Shown piece after piece: positions 37,201 through 45,582 of a stretch of 64,000 nucleotides of DNA. The position numbers and the translations under genes were made by a program. The DNA is taken from contig JAGDZR010000004.1 of the NCBI GenBank assembly GCA_049115695.1, positions 124,001-188,000 on the forward strand. The letters are read 5' to 3'. The notes under the pieces are model-generated. The model worked only from the letters and a program-made list of their open reading frames with translations. It did not search any database and had not been told where the DNA came from. Source of the DNA: JAGDZR01 sp049115695. Lineage in GTDB: Bacteria > Bacteroidota > Bacteroidia > Cytophagales > Cyclobacteriaceae. Each line of letters starts with the position of its first letter. Positions within the stretch are counted from its first letter, which is position 1.

Positions 37201-38379
37201 ATGGAAGAAGTATATATTTTATCAGCTGTCCGCACCCCTATTGGCAGTTTTGGCGGATCATTGGCCGGTTTTACCGCAACAGAACTAGGCTCAGAAGCCA
37301 TCAAAGGAGCCCTCAAAAAAGCTAACATCGAATCAGTCCAGGTCGATGAAGTATTCTATGGAAATGTAGTGAGCGCCGGATTGGGTCAGGCCCCTGCGCG
37401 ACAGGCAGCAATAGGTGCCGGAATTGGACAAAATGTCCCGTGCACAACTGTCAACAAAGTTTGTGCGTCGGGAATGAAATCGGCCATGCTGGGAGCTCAG
37501 TCAATCATGCTTGGACATAATGATGTTGTAGTGGCGGGTGGCATGGAAAGCATGTCCAACATCCCCTACTATATCCCGAAGGCACGTTATGGATACAAAT
37601 ATGGTCACGGACAATTGATCGATGGATTGCAACATGATGGACTCTGGGAAGTATATAACCAGTTTGCCATGGGCAATTGTGCCGACAATACCGCACGTGA
37701 GATGAATATCTCTCGTGAGGAGCAGGATGAATATGCAATCAATTCCTATAAAAGAACTGCCAGTGCTTCCGAAGCAGGTAAATTCAGTGAAGAAATAGTG
37801 CCAATAGCTATTCCACAGCGAAAAGGTGATCCTGTAATCATGAACGAAGACGAAGAATTCAGAAACGTGAGGTTTGAAAAGATCCCATCACTAAGACCTG
37901 TTTTCTCAAAGGAAGGGACAGTAACTGCGGCCAACGCATCTACGATCAACGATGGAGCAGCAGCCATGATACTCTGCAGTAAATCCAAGGCAGAAGAATT
38001 GGGCATTAAACCAATAGCGAAAATACTCGGATTTGGAGATGCAGCACAAGATCCTTTGTGGTTCACCACAGCTCCCTCTCTCGCCATTCCTATTGCGTTA
38101 AAAAGGGCTGGGATTGAACAAAAGGATGTTGACTTTTGGGAAATCAATGAAGCATTCTCAACAGTCGCGATCGCCAACAACCGCGAACTGGCATTAGATC
38201 CGGCAACTGTGAATGTAAATGGTGGAGCAGTTGCCCTAGGCCATCCCCTTGGTGCATCAGGCGCACGTATCATGTGTACGCTCAATGCTGTACTTGATCA
38301 AAATAACGGATCAATAGGTGTAGCGGGAATCTGCAACGGCGGAGGTGGAGCTTCTGCTATTGTCATTGAGAAGATATAG
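37201..38379 (+). CDS. Acetyl-CoA C-acyltransferase (thiolase)
   Basis: The 392-residue cytoplasmic enzyme has the thiolase catalytic Cys in NKVCASGMKS (Cys88), GGMESMSNIPYY, NEAFS, the His motif GGAVALGHPLGASGARI and the second Cys in AGICNGGGGASAIV. The length and motifs fit acetyl-CoA acetyltransferase, which joins two acetyl-CoA to acetoacetyl-CoA or works in reverse in fatty-acid and ketone breakdown. It appears to be a single-gene unit, with its own -7 box upstream and a terminator-like stem downstream. Confidence 0.93.
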   Translation: MEEVYILSAVRTPIGSFGGSLAGFTATELGSEAIKGALKKANIESVQVDEVFYGNVVSAGLGQAPARQAAIGAGIGQNVPCTTVNKVCASGMKSAMLGAQSIMLGHNDVVVAGGMESMSNIPYYIPKARYGYKYGHGQLIDGLQHDGLWEVYNQFAMGNCADNTAREMNISREEQDEYAINSYKRTASASEAGKFSEEIVPIAIPQRKGDPVIMNEDEEFRNVRFEKIPSLRPVFSKEGTVTAANASTINDGAAAMILCSKSKAEELGIKPIAKILGFGDAAQDPLWFTTAPSLAIPIALKRAGIEQKDVDFWEINEAFSTVAIANNRELALDPATVNVNGGAVALGHPLGASGARIMCTLNAVLDQNNGSIGVAGICNGGGGASAIVIEKI

Positions 38380-38396
38380 CGCCAATGTAAAGGTGA

Positions 38397-38433
38397 GGGT
38401 GTGAATATGAGATTGAAACTCAAACTCACACCC
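38397..38433. terminator. Stem-loop between convergent thiolase and CBM-like genes
   Basis: The 8-bp perfect stem GGGTGTGA/TCACACCC can extend inside through GAG/CTC. It lies between two converging genes. No strong T-run, so it may be bidirectional and weak. Confidence 0.5.
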
Positions 38434-38447
38434 AATTTCAATATTTT

Positions 38448-39068
38448 CTACTCCGGAGTAACATATTCTTTTGTCAATGCCCATTGATCAAAGGCAAATC
38501 CATCTTCTCTCATGCTAAAGGAAACAGTATGCTCCCCCGCCTCTCTGATTTCGATATAGATCAATTCTTCAACACCACAATGAACTTCTTTAGTTCTTTG
38601 TTTACTTGCCCAGGTCCATTCATGTTTGCCTTCACACCACTGCATTCTATTGCCTGAATCAGGCCACTCACCATCTAATCCAACGTGGATGCCATTGTCC
38701 TCAGGGCCAGTCGAAAAAGCCCGAACCCACACATAGTATTTTCCTGGCTCATCAATTTTTACTTTATAATTCAAGACACACATCTTACCCGCAGTGTTCA
38801 TGAAGTTTTCTCCGGGAATTAACTTGTCGTCATGTGTTACTCGTGTATCCGGCAGCAGTTGGACGTATTTGCCCTTACTCGCCGTGGCAGCAGCCTGTTT
38901 TTGGTCTTTGTCACCCTTCTTGATAATCTCCCAGCTTCTGATTTCATTGAGTTCCTGACTATCAAATTTTTCAGCCTCAAAAATTAATACGCCATCTTGG
39001 GCGTTTGTAGTGCCAATCAGTGCAAGCATGCACTGTACGTAAATTGATAAGTTTAAAAATGTTTTCAT
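38448..39068 (-). CDS. Secreted CBM-like protein
   Basis: The 206-residue protein has a signal peptide (ending TTNAQ) and one beta-sandwich domain. Motifs FEAEKFDS, GKYYVWVRAFSTGPEDNG, GLDGEWPDSGNRMQW and EDGFAFDQWALTKE resemble the C-terminal carbohydrate-binding-like domain seen on GH115-type and other secreted glycosidases. It stands alone among housekeeping genes. However, a paired 21-bp-period operator and a -7-like box upstream match those of the PUL 4 kb away, so it probably belongs to the same regulon and binds or acts on the same polysaccharide. No catalytic residues were recognised. Confidence 0.7.
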   Translation of the reverse strand: MKTFLNLSIYVQCMLALIGTTNAQDGVLIFEAEKFDSQELNEIRSWEIIKKGDKDQKQAAATASKGKYVQLLPDTRVTHDDKLIPGENFMNTAGKMCVLNYKVKIDEPGKYYVWVRAFSTGPEDNGIHVGLDGEWPDSGNRMQWCEGKHEWTWASKQRTKEVHCGVEELIYIEIREAGEHTVSFSMREDGFAFDQWALTKEYVTPE

Positions 39069-39106
39069 GTCGTAAAAGTTTAAAAAACGGGTAATCTAAG
39101 AATTTA

Positions 39107-39114
39107 CAAATTCA
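39107..39114 (-). promoter_or_regulatory. Candidate -7 box for the CBM-like gene
   Basis: The minus strand reads TGAATTTG, one mismatch from TAnnTTTG. It is 24 bp from operator F, close to the 23 bp at sites A, B and E. Confidence 0.35.
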
Positions 39115-39137
39115 ATAAATGTTCACATTGTCCAAAA

Positions 39138-39172
39138 ATGAATTATACCAACTGGTAAAAAACGATTGTGTC
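39138..39172 (-). promoter_or_regulatory. Putative AraC-type operator, site F (outlying copy)
   Basis: Half-sites ATGAATTATACCAA (39138-39151) and AAAACGATTGTGTC (39159-39172) have a 21-bp period. The first shares ATGAATTAT with site C, the second shares TGTGTC-type ends with site D. It is the weakest match of the six, but the position and promoter spacing agree. Confidence 0.4.
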
Positions 39173-39267
39173 ACTATTTCTGTTGTGCTCAACGCTTTTC
39201 TCAAATGAAAAATATTCCCCAAACAATCAATTTCGATTATGCTCGTTGACACAAAGGGTCATTCTTA

Positions 39268-39297
39268 TTGTCTAATATATTAAGTGTAATAGTTTTG
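39268..39297 (+). promoter_or_regulatory. Bacteroidota-type promoter of the MORN-repeat gene
   Basis: TTG (39268-39270), 19-bp spacer, TAGTTTTG (39290-39297). The ATG is at 39302, so the transcript would start at or within 1-2 nt of the start codon. Confidence 0.65.
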
Positions 39298-39301
39298 CTA
39301 T

Positions 39302-40624
39302 ATGCGATATCTGCTCATCATTTTGTTCTCCGTCATTGCCATCAGTTCTGCTATCTCGCAGCGGACGATTCGCACTTATTATGATGACTATAGACGTTAT
39401 GTGAAAGAAGAATATGGTATCATCCAAAAAGACACCATACTACTACATGGAATGTATACCAAGTACAATCAAAAAGGAGAAATCATTATAGCTGGAAACT
39501 ATGAACTCGGAAAACGAGATGGCGAGTTTATCAACTACTACTCAGATGGAGTGATCCAGCGCAAAACCACTTACAAGCTCGGTCTTAGAGAAGGTGAGAC
39601 AACTGTTTATAATCCAGATGGTTCTGTGTTACAAACAGCCAATTTTGCCAATGATACGATTGTAGGGGACATCAACCTATACCACCGCAACGGACAACTC
39701 AAAGGAACCACCTCATTCAATAACGGATTGCCTGAGGGATTGGTCACAACCTATTTCGACAATGGTAGTAAACTGGAGGAAGTCACCTACAAAAACGGTA
39801 AACCGAATGGGCTGACCAAACAGTATTATCCCACAGGAATCGTTCAATTGGAGGCCGAGTATTCCAATGGTTTACTCAATGGCTTTTACAAGACTTATTA
39901 CCCGTCAGGGAAACTTGAAATGGAGGTATTGAACCTACAGGGTAAGCGATCCGGATATGTCAAACGATATTATGAAAATGAGCAATTGGCTTCTCATGGC
40001 AACTATGAAGAGGGAGCACTTACCGGTCCATTTCTGACCTATTACGAGGATGGCACTCCAAAGGCCACCTTTCAGTACAACAATGGAAAATTCATCGGTG
40101 ATAACTTCGAATATCACGCCAATGGCAAGCTAAAAAAGAAATCTGTCTATGCGAAAACCGGGCTTTCAGCTACCGTTTTAGAATATGACGAAAGAGAAAG
40201 ATTAATAGCTGAAAAATTCATTGAAAATGAACTGCCATCCGGTAAGTGGGTCTATTATGACGAAAAAGGAAGAGTACAACTCGAAGAACAGTATGTGCTC
40301 GGCAAATTGGATGGTAAGCGCATGGTTAAGTCAGGCAACTCAATAGTGGCTGAAGAACTTTACCTGAGAGGAATGAAAACCGGGAATTGGAAAGCCTATT
40401 ATGACAATGGAAAACCAAAGGAATTTGCTACCTACAAAATAAACAGACTACATGGTCCCTTCACGCATTTCTATAAAAATGGGAATAAGGAGTACGAAGG
40501 AAGATACATCAACAATAAACGGACGGGTGAGTGGATCTACTATTCTGAAAAAGAGATTCCAATAACGAAAGAGATATACCAGTCTGGTATTCTTCAAAAG
40601 AAGGAGAAATTAACCCGTCAGTAG
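39302..40624 (+). CDS. Secreted MORN-repeat protein
   Basis: The 440-residue protein has a signal peptide (ending SAISQ). It then consists of some 15 MORN-type repeats of about 23 residues, with patterns such as YYSDGVIQRKTTYKLGLREG, YHRNGQLKGTTSFNNGLPEG and YYDNGKPKEFATYKINRLHG. Databases often label such proteins as YwqK-family antitoxin, but no toxin gene is adjacent and the repeats alone do not support that role. It is likely an exported structural or binding protein. The purC gene follows 29 bp later with its own -7 box. Confidence 0.82.
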   Translation: MRYLLIILFSVIAISSAISQRTIRTYYDDYRRYVKEEYGIIQKDTILLHGMYTKYNQKGEIIIAGNYELGKRDGEFINYYSDGVIQRKTTYKLGLREGETTVYNPDGSVLQTANFANDTIVGDINLYHRNGQLKGTTSFNNGLPEGLVTTYFDNGSKLEEVTYKNGKPNGLTKQYYPTGIVQLEAEYSNGLLNGFYKTYYPSGKLEMEVLNLQGKRSGYVKRYYENEQLASHGNYEEGALTGPFLTYYEDGTPKATFQYNNGKFIGDNFEYHANGKLKKKSVYAKTGLSATVLEYDERERLIAEKFIENELPSGKWVYYDEKGRVQLEEQYVLGKLDGKRMVKSGNSIVAEELYLRGMKTGNWKAYYDNGKPKEFATYKINRLHGPFTHFYKNGNKEYEGRYINNKRTGEWIYYSEKEIPITKEIYQSGILQKKEKLTRQ

Positions 40625-40639
40625 AAAGTCCGAAACTAC

Positions 40640-40647
40640 TATATTTG
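40640..40647 (+). promoter_or_regulatory. -7 box directly before purC
   Basis: TATATTTG is an exact TAnnTTTG match ending 6 nt before ATG 40654. No clear -33 TTG at 19-21 bp. If used, the mRNA is nearly leaderless; it also argues against the in-frame TTG at 40645 as the start, since that codon is part of the box. Confidence 0.45.
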
Positions 40648-40653
40648 CCGCCT

Positions 40654-41592
40654 ATGCAAAGCGGTATTAAAAACACTGATTTTACGTTTCCCGGCCAAAC
40701 AGGGAAATACACTGGCAAAGTACGTGAGGTATATCATTTTGGTGAAAAGCTAGCTATGATTGCCTCAGACCGGATCTCAGCTTTTGATGTGGTACTGCCA
40801 CATCCTATTCCGTTTAAGGGACAAGTACTTAACCAAATTGCTGCAAAATTCCTGGATGCCACTGCTGACATAGTTCCCAATTGGGTAGAAAGCGTTCCCG
40901 ATCCCAACGTAACATTCGGCAAAAACTGTGATCCATTCAAAGTGGAAATGGTGATCCGTGACTACCTGGCAGGTCATGCCTGGAGAGAGTATAAAAGTGG
41001 TAAAAGGGAAATCTGCGGTTGTGCGCTTCCAGATGGATTGAAAGAAAATGACAAACTTCCTGAACCCATCATTACACCTACTACCAAGGCAGCTGAAGGT
41101 CACGACGAAGATATTTCAAGGGATGAAATACTCGCACAGGGGATCGTCAATGAAGCCAATTATATCCAGCTTGAAAACCATACACGAGCATTATTTCAAC
41201 GTGGAACCGAAATGGCAGCCAAACAGGGTTTGATCCTGGTTGATACCAAATATGAATTTGGTAAAATTGGAAATCAAATTTTCCTGATCGATGAGATACA
41301 CACGCCAGATTCATCACGCTATTTCTATGCCGACACGTATTCAGCGCTACAGGCTAAAAATGAACCGCAAAGACAACTGAGTAAAGAGTTTGTCCGAAAG
41401 TGGTTAATGGAAAATGGTTTTCAAGGATTGGAGGGACAAACCGTTCCAGAGATGTCACCGGAATTTATAAATTCGGTATCAGATCGATATATTGAGCTTT
41501 ACGAAAAAATCACGGGCGAAAGTTTTATTAAATCCGAACAAGAAAATATACTCAAACGTATAGAGGAGAATATTCTTAAGACAATTCAATAG
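40654..41592 (+). CDS. purC: Phosphoribosylaminoimidazole-succinocarboxamide synthase
   Basis: The enzyme joins aspartate to CAIR with ATP to form SAICAR in purine synthesis. Motifs include GKVREVYHFGEKLAMIASDR near the N-terminus, KCDPFKVEMVIRDYLAGHAW-like spacing (here NCDPFKVEMVIRDYLAGHAW), TPTTKAAEGHDEDIS and GLILVDTKYEFG with LIDEIHTPDSSRY. ATG 40654 (MQSGIKNTDF) is preferred over the upstream TTG, giving 312 residues, the usual length of the long form of this enzyme. A STAS gene follows after 3 bp, and the RNase Z and transporter genes come next. Confidence 0.95.
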   Translation: MQSGIKNTDFTFPGQTGKYTGKVREVYHFGEKLAMIASDRISAFDVVLPHPIPFKGQVLNQIAAKFLDATADIVPNWVESVPDPNVTFGKNCDPFKVEMVIRDYLAGHAWREYKSGKREICGCALPDGLKENDKLPEPIITPTTKAAEGHDEDISRDEILAQGIVNEANYIQLENHTRALFQRGTEMAAKQGLILVDTKYEFGKIGNQIFLIDEIHTPDSSRYFYADTYSALQAKNEPQRQLSKEFVRKWLMENGFQGLEGQTVPEMSPEFINSVSDRYIELYEKITGESFIKSEQENILKRIEENILKTIQ

Positions 41593-41595
41593 ATT

Positions 41596-41970
41596 ATGAA
41601 ATACACTGCTGATAAAAAAGACAACTACGTTACAATACAGTTGCACGAAGAGAAACTTGACACTACTGTTGCTCCAGAGCTTAAGTCAGAGTTTGTCACA
41701 TTACAAGCTGAGGGATTCAAGCATGTTATCATGAATTTATCCGATGTGAAATATTCTGATTCTTCAGGGCTAAGTGCTTTGTTGGTAGGCAACCGACTCT
41801 TTGGGGAAACAGGTTCATTCATCCTTTGCCAAATGCAAGAGCATGTTGCCAAGTTAATCTCGATCAGTCAGTTGGATAAGGTTTTAGACATACTGCCTAC
41901 TCAGGAAGAGGCTGTTGATGCTGTAATGCTTAATGACCTTGAAAACAATTTGAAAGAAGGAGGAGAATAG
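41596..41970 (+). CDS. STAS-domain protein (anti-sigma factor antagonist-like)
   Basis: The 124-residue protein is a single STAS domain: VTIQLHEEKLDTTVAPELKS, then VIMNLSDVKYSDSSGLSALL, with the Ser of DSSG at the position phosphorylated in SpoIIAA-like proteins. No partner kinase or phosphatase gene is next to it. It lies 3 bp after purC and 3 bp before rnz, so it is co-transcribed with both. Its role is probably regulatory through protein binding; the target is unknown. Confidence 0.85.
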   Translation: MKYTADKKDNYVTIQLHEEKLDTTVAPELKSEFVTLQAEGFKHVIMNLSDVKYSDSSGLSALLVGNRLFGETGSFILCQMQEHVAKLISISQLDKVLDILPTQEEAVDAVMLNDLENNLKEGGE

Positions 41971-41973
41971 CCT

Positions 41974-42900
41974 TTGTCTATCTCCGTCAAAATACTTGGC
42001 TCCAATTCTGCCTCTTTTGCCCACAACCGGCACCATACTTCACAAATTGTACAGGTGCAGGATCAATACATCATGATTGATTGCGGGGAAGGAACACAGA
42101 TACAGTGTAAAAGATTTGGAGTCAAGATTTCCAGGATCGACACCATTCTCATTAGTCATCTTCATGGTGACCACTATTACGGATTGATGGGACTCCTGTC
42201 TACCATGCATCTTTATGGCCGTCAGAAAACGGTTACATTGATTGGTCCCCCGGGACTTTCCGATATTATTAAACTTCAGCTGCGACATTCTGAAACTCAT
42301 TTCAACTTTCATGTAGATTTCAGAGAGTGGGTACCAGACTCAGCTGAGTTGGTGATTGATCACCCGAAGATGACCATCCATACCATCCCTTTGGATCATC
42401 GGGTCCCTTGTTCGGGATATCTGATCAAGGAAAAACCCAAGAGAAGACGCATCAATCAAAAAATCCTACCTGAAAAACTCGCGCCTCACCAGATCAATGC
42501 CTTAAAAAACGGAGAAGACATCCTGGACGCTGAAGGTTTGGTAAAATATAGAAATGAGGATGTCACACTCCCTCCTCAAAAACCATTTAGCTATGCATAT
42601 TGCAGTGATACAAAGTATCGTGCATCAGTGATTGAGCAAATAAAAGGTGCAGACATTCTATACCATGAAGCCACTTTCATGGAAGACATGCGCGACCGAG
42701 CTGAAAACACCTACCATACTACTGCGTATCAGGCTGGGCAAATAGCAACGGAGGCTGAAGTGAGGCAACTGTTGATTGGACACTTCTCCACACGGTACAG
42801 GGACCTAAACCCTGTACTCGCTGAAGCCAAAACAGCTTTTGCACAAACATCCTTGGCGATTGAAGGACTGATATTTGATGTCAAGATGATTGCGTCATGA
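41974..42900 (+). CDS. rnz: Ribonuclease Z
   Basis: The 308-residue metallo-beta-lactamase-fold enzyme removes 3' trailers from tRNA precursors. The zinc motif SHLHGDHYYG (His62, His64, Asp66, His67) and the N-terminal ILGSNSASFAHNRHHTSQIV pattern fit RNase Z, with the exosite region between residues about 150 and 190. HEATF and GHFSTRY carry further metal ligands. The start is TTG 41974, supported by a strong Shine-Dalgarno (AGGAGG) about 9 nt upstream, unusual for this phylum. This fits the tRNAs, which lack an encoded CCA. Confidence 0.92.
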   Translation: MSISVKILGSNSASFAHNRHHTSQIVQVQDQYIMIDCGEGTQIQCKRFGVKISRIDTILISHLHGDHYYGLMGLLSTMHLYGRQKTVTLIGPPGLSDIIKLQLRHSETHFNFHVDFREWVPDSAELVIDHPKMTIHTIPLDHRVPCSGYLIKEKPKRRRINQKILPEKLAPHQINALKNGEDILDAEGLVKYRNEDVTLPPQKPFSYAYCSDTKYRASVIEQIKGADILYHEATFMEDMRDRAENTYHTTAYQAGQIATEAEVRQLLIGHFSTRYRDLNPVLAEAKTAFAQTSLAIEGLIFDVKMIAS

Positions 42901-43682
42901 GCCTTGTTAGTAAAAAACAAAACCTCTTTGTCATACTTTCCGGCATTTTCATTACCAATGCCCTCCTCGCAGAAATGATTGGTGTGAAGATTTTCTCCGC
43001 TGAAAAATCCATGGGTTTTAATCCTGTTGGGATAGAATTCTTCGGAGGTATAGTCCTGGACTTTAACCTTACTGCCGGTGCAGTGATATGGCCTGTTGTA
43101 TTCCTGACAACAGATATCATTAATGAGTATTTTGGAAAGAAAGGGGTCAAAAAAATTAGCTTCATTGCTGCAGGTCTTATTTCGTACGCTTTTTTAGTCA
43201 TCTATTTGATCACATTGCTCGCTCCGGCTGACTTCTGGTTAGAGGTCAATAGCACAGATGCTGCCGGACAACCATTTAATATCAATTTCGCCTTCAATAA
43301 AATCTTCACCCAGGGTCTTGGCATAATCATTGGTTCTTTAACCGCATTCCTCATCGGTCAAATCATGGATGTGCTTGTCTTTCAAAAGCTAAAACGGTTA
43401 ACAAGAGGTAAAATGGTGTGGTTGAGGGCCACAGGTTCAACACTCATTAGTCAATTGATAGATAGCTTCGTAGTGCTTGGTATTGCCTTCTATTTGCTGG
43501 CACCCACAGAAAGCAGGTGGTCATTTGCGCAGCTTATGTCCGTAGGCTCAATCAATTACATCTATAAGTTCGTTGTGGCCATTCTACTGACGCCACTTAT
43601 TTATCTGGGTCATTATCTAATTGATCGCTATTTGGGTGAAGAGCACGCTCAGAAATTGAAGGCAGAAGCATCCTCATTCTAG
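42897..43682 (+). CDS. Queuosine precursor transporter (YhhQ/VUT family)
   Basis: The 261-residue membrane protein has about six hydrophobic segments. Family motifs are FFGGIVLDFNLTAGAVIWP, TTDIINEYFGKKGVKKIS and GSTLISQLIDSFVVLGIAF. Members import preQ0/preQ1 or queuine for tRNA modification. The start overlaps the rnz stop by 4 bp, so two tRNA-related genes are translationally coupled. The insert after segment 3 (NSTDAAGQPFNINFAFNKIF) is probably extracytoplasmic. Confidence 0.88.
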   Translation: MSLVSKKQNLFVILSGIFITNALLAEMIGVKIFSAEKSMGFNPVGIEFFGGIVLDFNLTAGAVIWPVVFLTTDIINEYFGKKGVKKISFIAAGLISYAFLVIYLITLLAPADFWLEVNSTDAAGQPFNINFAFNKIFTQGLGIIIGSLTAFLIGQIMDVLVFQKLKRLTRGKMVWLRATGSTLISQLIDSFVVLGIAFYLLAPTESRWSFAQLMSVGSINYIYKFVVAILLTPLIYLGHYLIDRYLGEEHAQKLKAEASSF

Positions 43683-43807
43683 CATAATATTATGGTCCTC
43701 CCTCCATACTCATGGGTTCATTACACCTCCATTCCTGCTAACATATATTTTTTGGTATTTTATCAAGAATTAGTTTAACTTATAACCATCAAATAACCTA
43801 TTGAGCT

Positions 43808-44803
43808 ATGTTATTAAGAATGTTGAAGAACGGGGTAATGCTTGTCATTCTCCTTTGCTTTTGTGTATCCACACAAGCACAAAAAATTGGTTTTTTAATG
43901 GACAGCTATGTCGATGATCGTTGGCAAAAGGATACAAAACATTTTACTGATCATGTAGACATGCTCGGTGGAGAAGTGATTACGAAGCTTGCCAAGGGCA
44001 ATCATGCAACACAACTTGCACAAGCACAGGAATTGATTGATGAAGGTGTGAAAGTCTTTGTCATTGTGGCGGTAGATGGTAAAGAAGCAAGCGCAATTGT
44101 TGACCTGGCTGAGGAGAATGGAATTCCAACGCTTGCCTATGACCGGATGATTACGAACGCCAACCTGGATATGTATCTTTCTTATGATAATGTGAAGGTT
44201 GGAGCACTTCAGGCACAATCAGCGGTAGATGAAAATGCATCTGGTAAATTTATTTTGATCAATGGACCCGTCTCAGATCACAATGCCATTAAGTTTCGGG
44301 AAGGTCAATTAAGTGTCCTTGATCCGCTTGTTAAAAAGGGCAAAATCACGATCAAAGACGATATCGTTTTAGATGACTGGGGTGAAGTCAATGCTTTCGT
44401 ATCCATTCTGGATGTATTTGATGACATGGAAGATGTTAGTGCTATTCTCGCTGCTAATGACGGTATTGCCATGGCAGTAGCTTCTGCCGTGAATGATGTT
44501 GAAGTCCTAAAAGAAGTATTCCTCACAGGACAGGATGCAGACCTTGGTGCTCTCCAAAACATCATGAAGGGTTATCAGAACATGACGGTTTACAAACCAA
44601 TAGCACCAATGGCTAAACTGGCAGCAGAAAAGGCCGTGGCACTTGCAAATGGAAAGGATACTAAAGACAAGGTCATGGAAATTGCAGGCATCAAAGTAAA
44701 GTCAATCTTACTCGATCCCATCGAAGTGAACAGCTCAAACATGAAAAATACCGTACTAGCAGACGGGCATGTAAGTGCTGATGACTTTGAAACGGGTCAA
44801 TAA
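43808..44803 (+). CDS. Periplasmic sugar-binding protein (XylF/RbsB-like), orphan
   Basis: The 331-residue protein has a signal peptide (ending STQAQ) and the type I periplasmic binding fold: KIGFLMDSYVDDRWQKD, GNHATQLAQAQELIDEGVKV, GIPTLAYDRMI, ILAANDGIAMAVASA and VFLTGQDADLGALQNIMKG. The pattern is closest to xylose-binding proteins. No ABC permease or ATPase of the sugar-uptake kind is nearby, so it may work with a distant transporter or as a periplasmic sensor partner. It is followed by a strong bidirectional terminator. Confidence 0.85.
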   Translation: MLLRMLKNGVMLVILLCFCVSTQAQKIGFLMDSYVDDRWQKDTKHFTDHVDMLGGEVITKLAKGNHATQLAQAQELIDEGVKVFVIVAVDGKEASAIVDLAEENGIPTLAYDRMITNANLDMYLSYDNVKVGALQAQSAVDENASGKFILINGPVSDHNAIKFREGQLSVLDPLVKKGKITIKDDIVLDDWGEVNAFVSILDVFDDMEDVSAILAANDGIAMAVASAVNDVEVLKEVFLTGQDADLGALQNIMKGYQNMTVYKPIAPMAKLAAEKAVALANGKDTKDKVMEIAGIKVKSILLDPIEVNSSNMKNTVLADGHVSADDFETGQ

Positions 44804-44810
44804 AAAATCA

Positions 44811-44842
44811 AAGGCTGCCATGACTTAATTTCTGGCAGCCTT
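44811..44842. terminator. Bidirectional intrinsic terminator
   Basis: A perfect 10-bp stem AAGGCTGCCA/TGGCAGCCTT with a 12-nt loop lies between convergent genes. AAAAAATC precedes it and TTAATTCATTTTT follows, so it can work on both strands. Confidence 0.85.
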
Positions 44843-44845
44843 AAT

Positions 44846-45511
44846 TCATTTTTGCTTCAGCATCCCATCTTCCAATCGAATGACTCTGGATCCATACTCT
44901 GCGTTCTTCTCAGAATGTGTTACCTGAATAATGGTCATGCCTTCTTTGTTGAGCTGTTGGAAAATCTCCATGATTTCCTCCCCTTGTTCTGAATGTAGGT
45001 TCCCAGTTGGTTCATCAGCCAGTAGCAGCTTAGGTTTTCCAATTATTGCTCTTGCTACTCCTACCAATTGCTGCTGACCTCCAGAGAGCTGTTCAGGAAA
45101 TAGGTCCTTCTTGGCTACCATATTGAAGCGATCCAACATTTCGGCAACCATACTCTCCCGTTCCTTACGCTTTACGCCTCTGTATAGCAATGGCGTTTCA
45201 ATGTTTTCATACACAGTGAGTTCGTCGATCAGGTGATATGCTTGAAATATAAAACCGATGTATTCTTTATGTAGTTTGGATGTTTTTCGTTCTTTAAAGA
45301 GATGAACTGGCTCATCCAAAAAGTAATACTCACCAGCAGAAGGACGATCCAACATGCCGATGATATTGAGTAATGTAGACTTACCTGAACCTGAAGGGCC
45401 CATTATACTGACAAATTCACCTTGTTCGATTAACAGATCTAATCCTTTGAGAATGAAAATCCGTTGATACTTCGATTCAATAAATTTATCAAGGTTGTTT
45501 AATTTGATCAT
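44846..45511 (-). CDS. ABC transporter ATP-binding protein (MacB/LolD-like), orphan
   Basis: ATG 45511 gives MIKLNNLDKFIESKYQRIFI, the usual start; the frame is open to 45556. The 221-residue ATPase has Walker A GPSGSGKST, Q-loop GFIFQAYHL, signature LSGGQQQLVGVARA and Walker B LLLADEPTGNL. It fits the MacB/LolD group that drives lipoprotein or peptide export. The signature normally reads LSGGQQQRVAIARA; here Arg is replaced by Leu. No permease gene is adjacent. Confidence 0.85.
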   Translation of the reverse strand: MIKLNNLDKFIESKYQRIFILKGLDLLIEQGEFVSIMGPSGSGKSTLLNIIGMLDRPSAGEYYFLDEPVHLFKERKTSKLHKEYIGFIFQAYHLIDELTVYENIETPLLYRGVKRKERESMVAEMLDRFNMVAKKDLFPEQLSGGQQQLVGVARAIIGKPKLLLADEPTGNLHSEQGEEIMEIFQQLNKEGMTIIQVTHSEKNAEYGSRVIRLEDGMLKQK

Positions 45512-45582
45512 GCAATTGAGTTTTATGACTGAATCAATTATACGTAGAAATAACAAAAGGTAACAAAAAAAATGACCAAAGG

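Noticed and set aside
39302..40624. YwqK-type antitoxin role for the MORN protein
   Set aside because: It is a frequent automatic label; the protein is long and secreted, with no toxin gene beside it.
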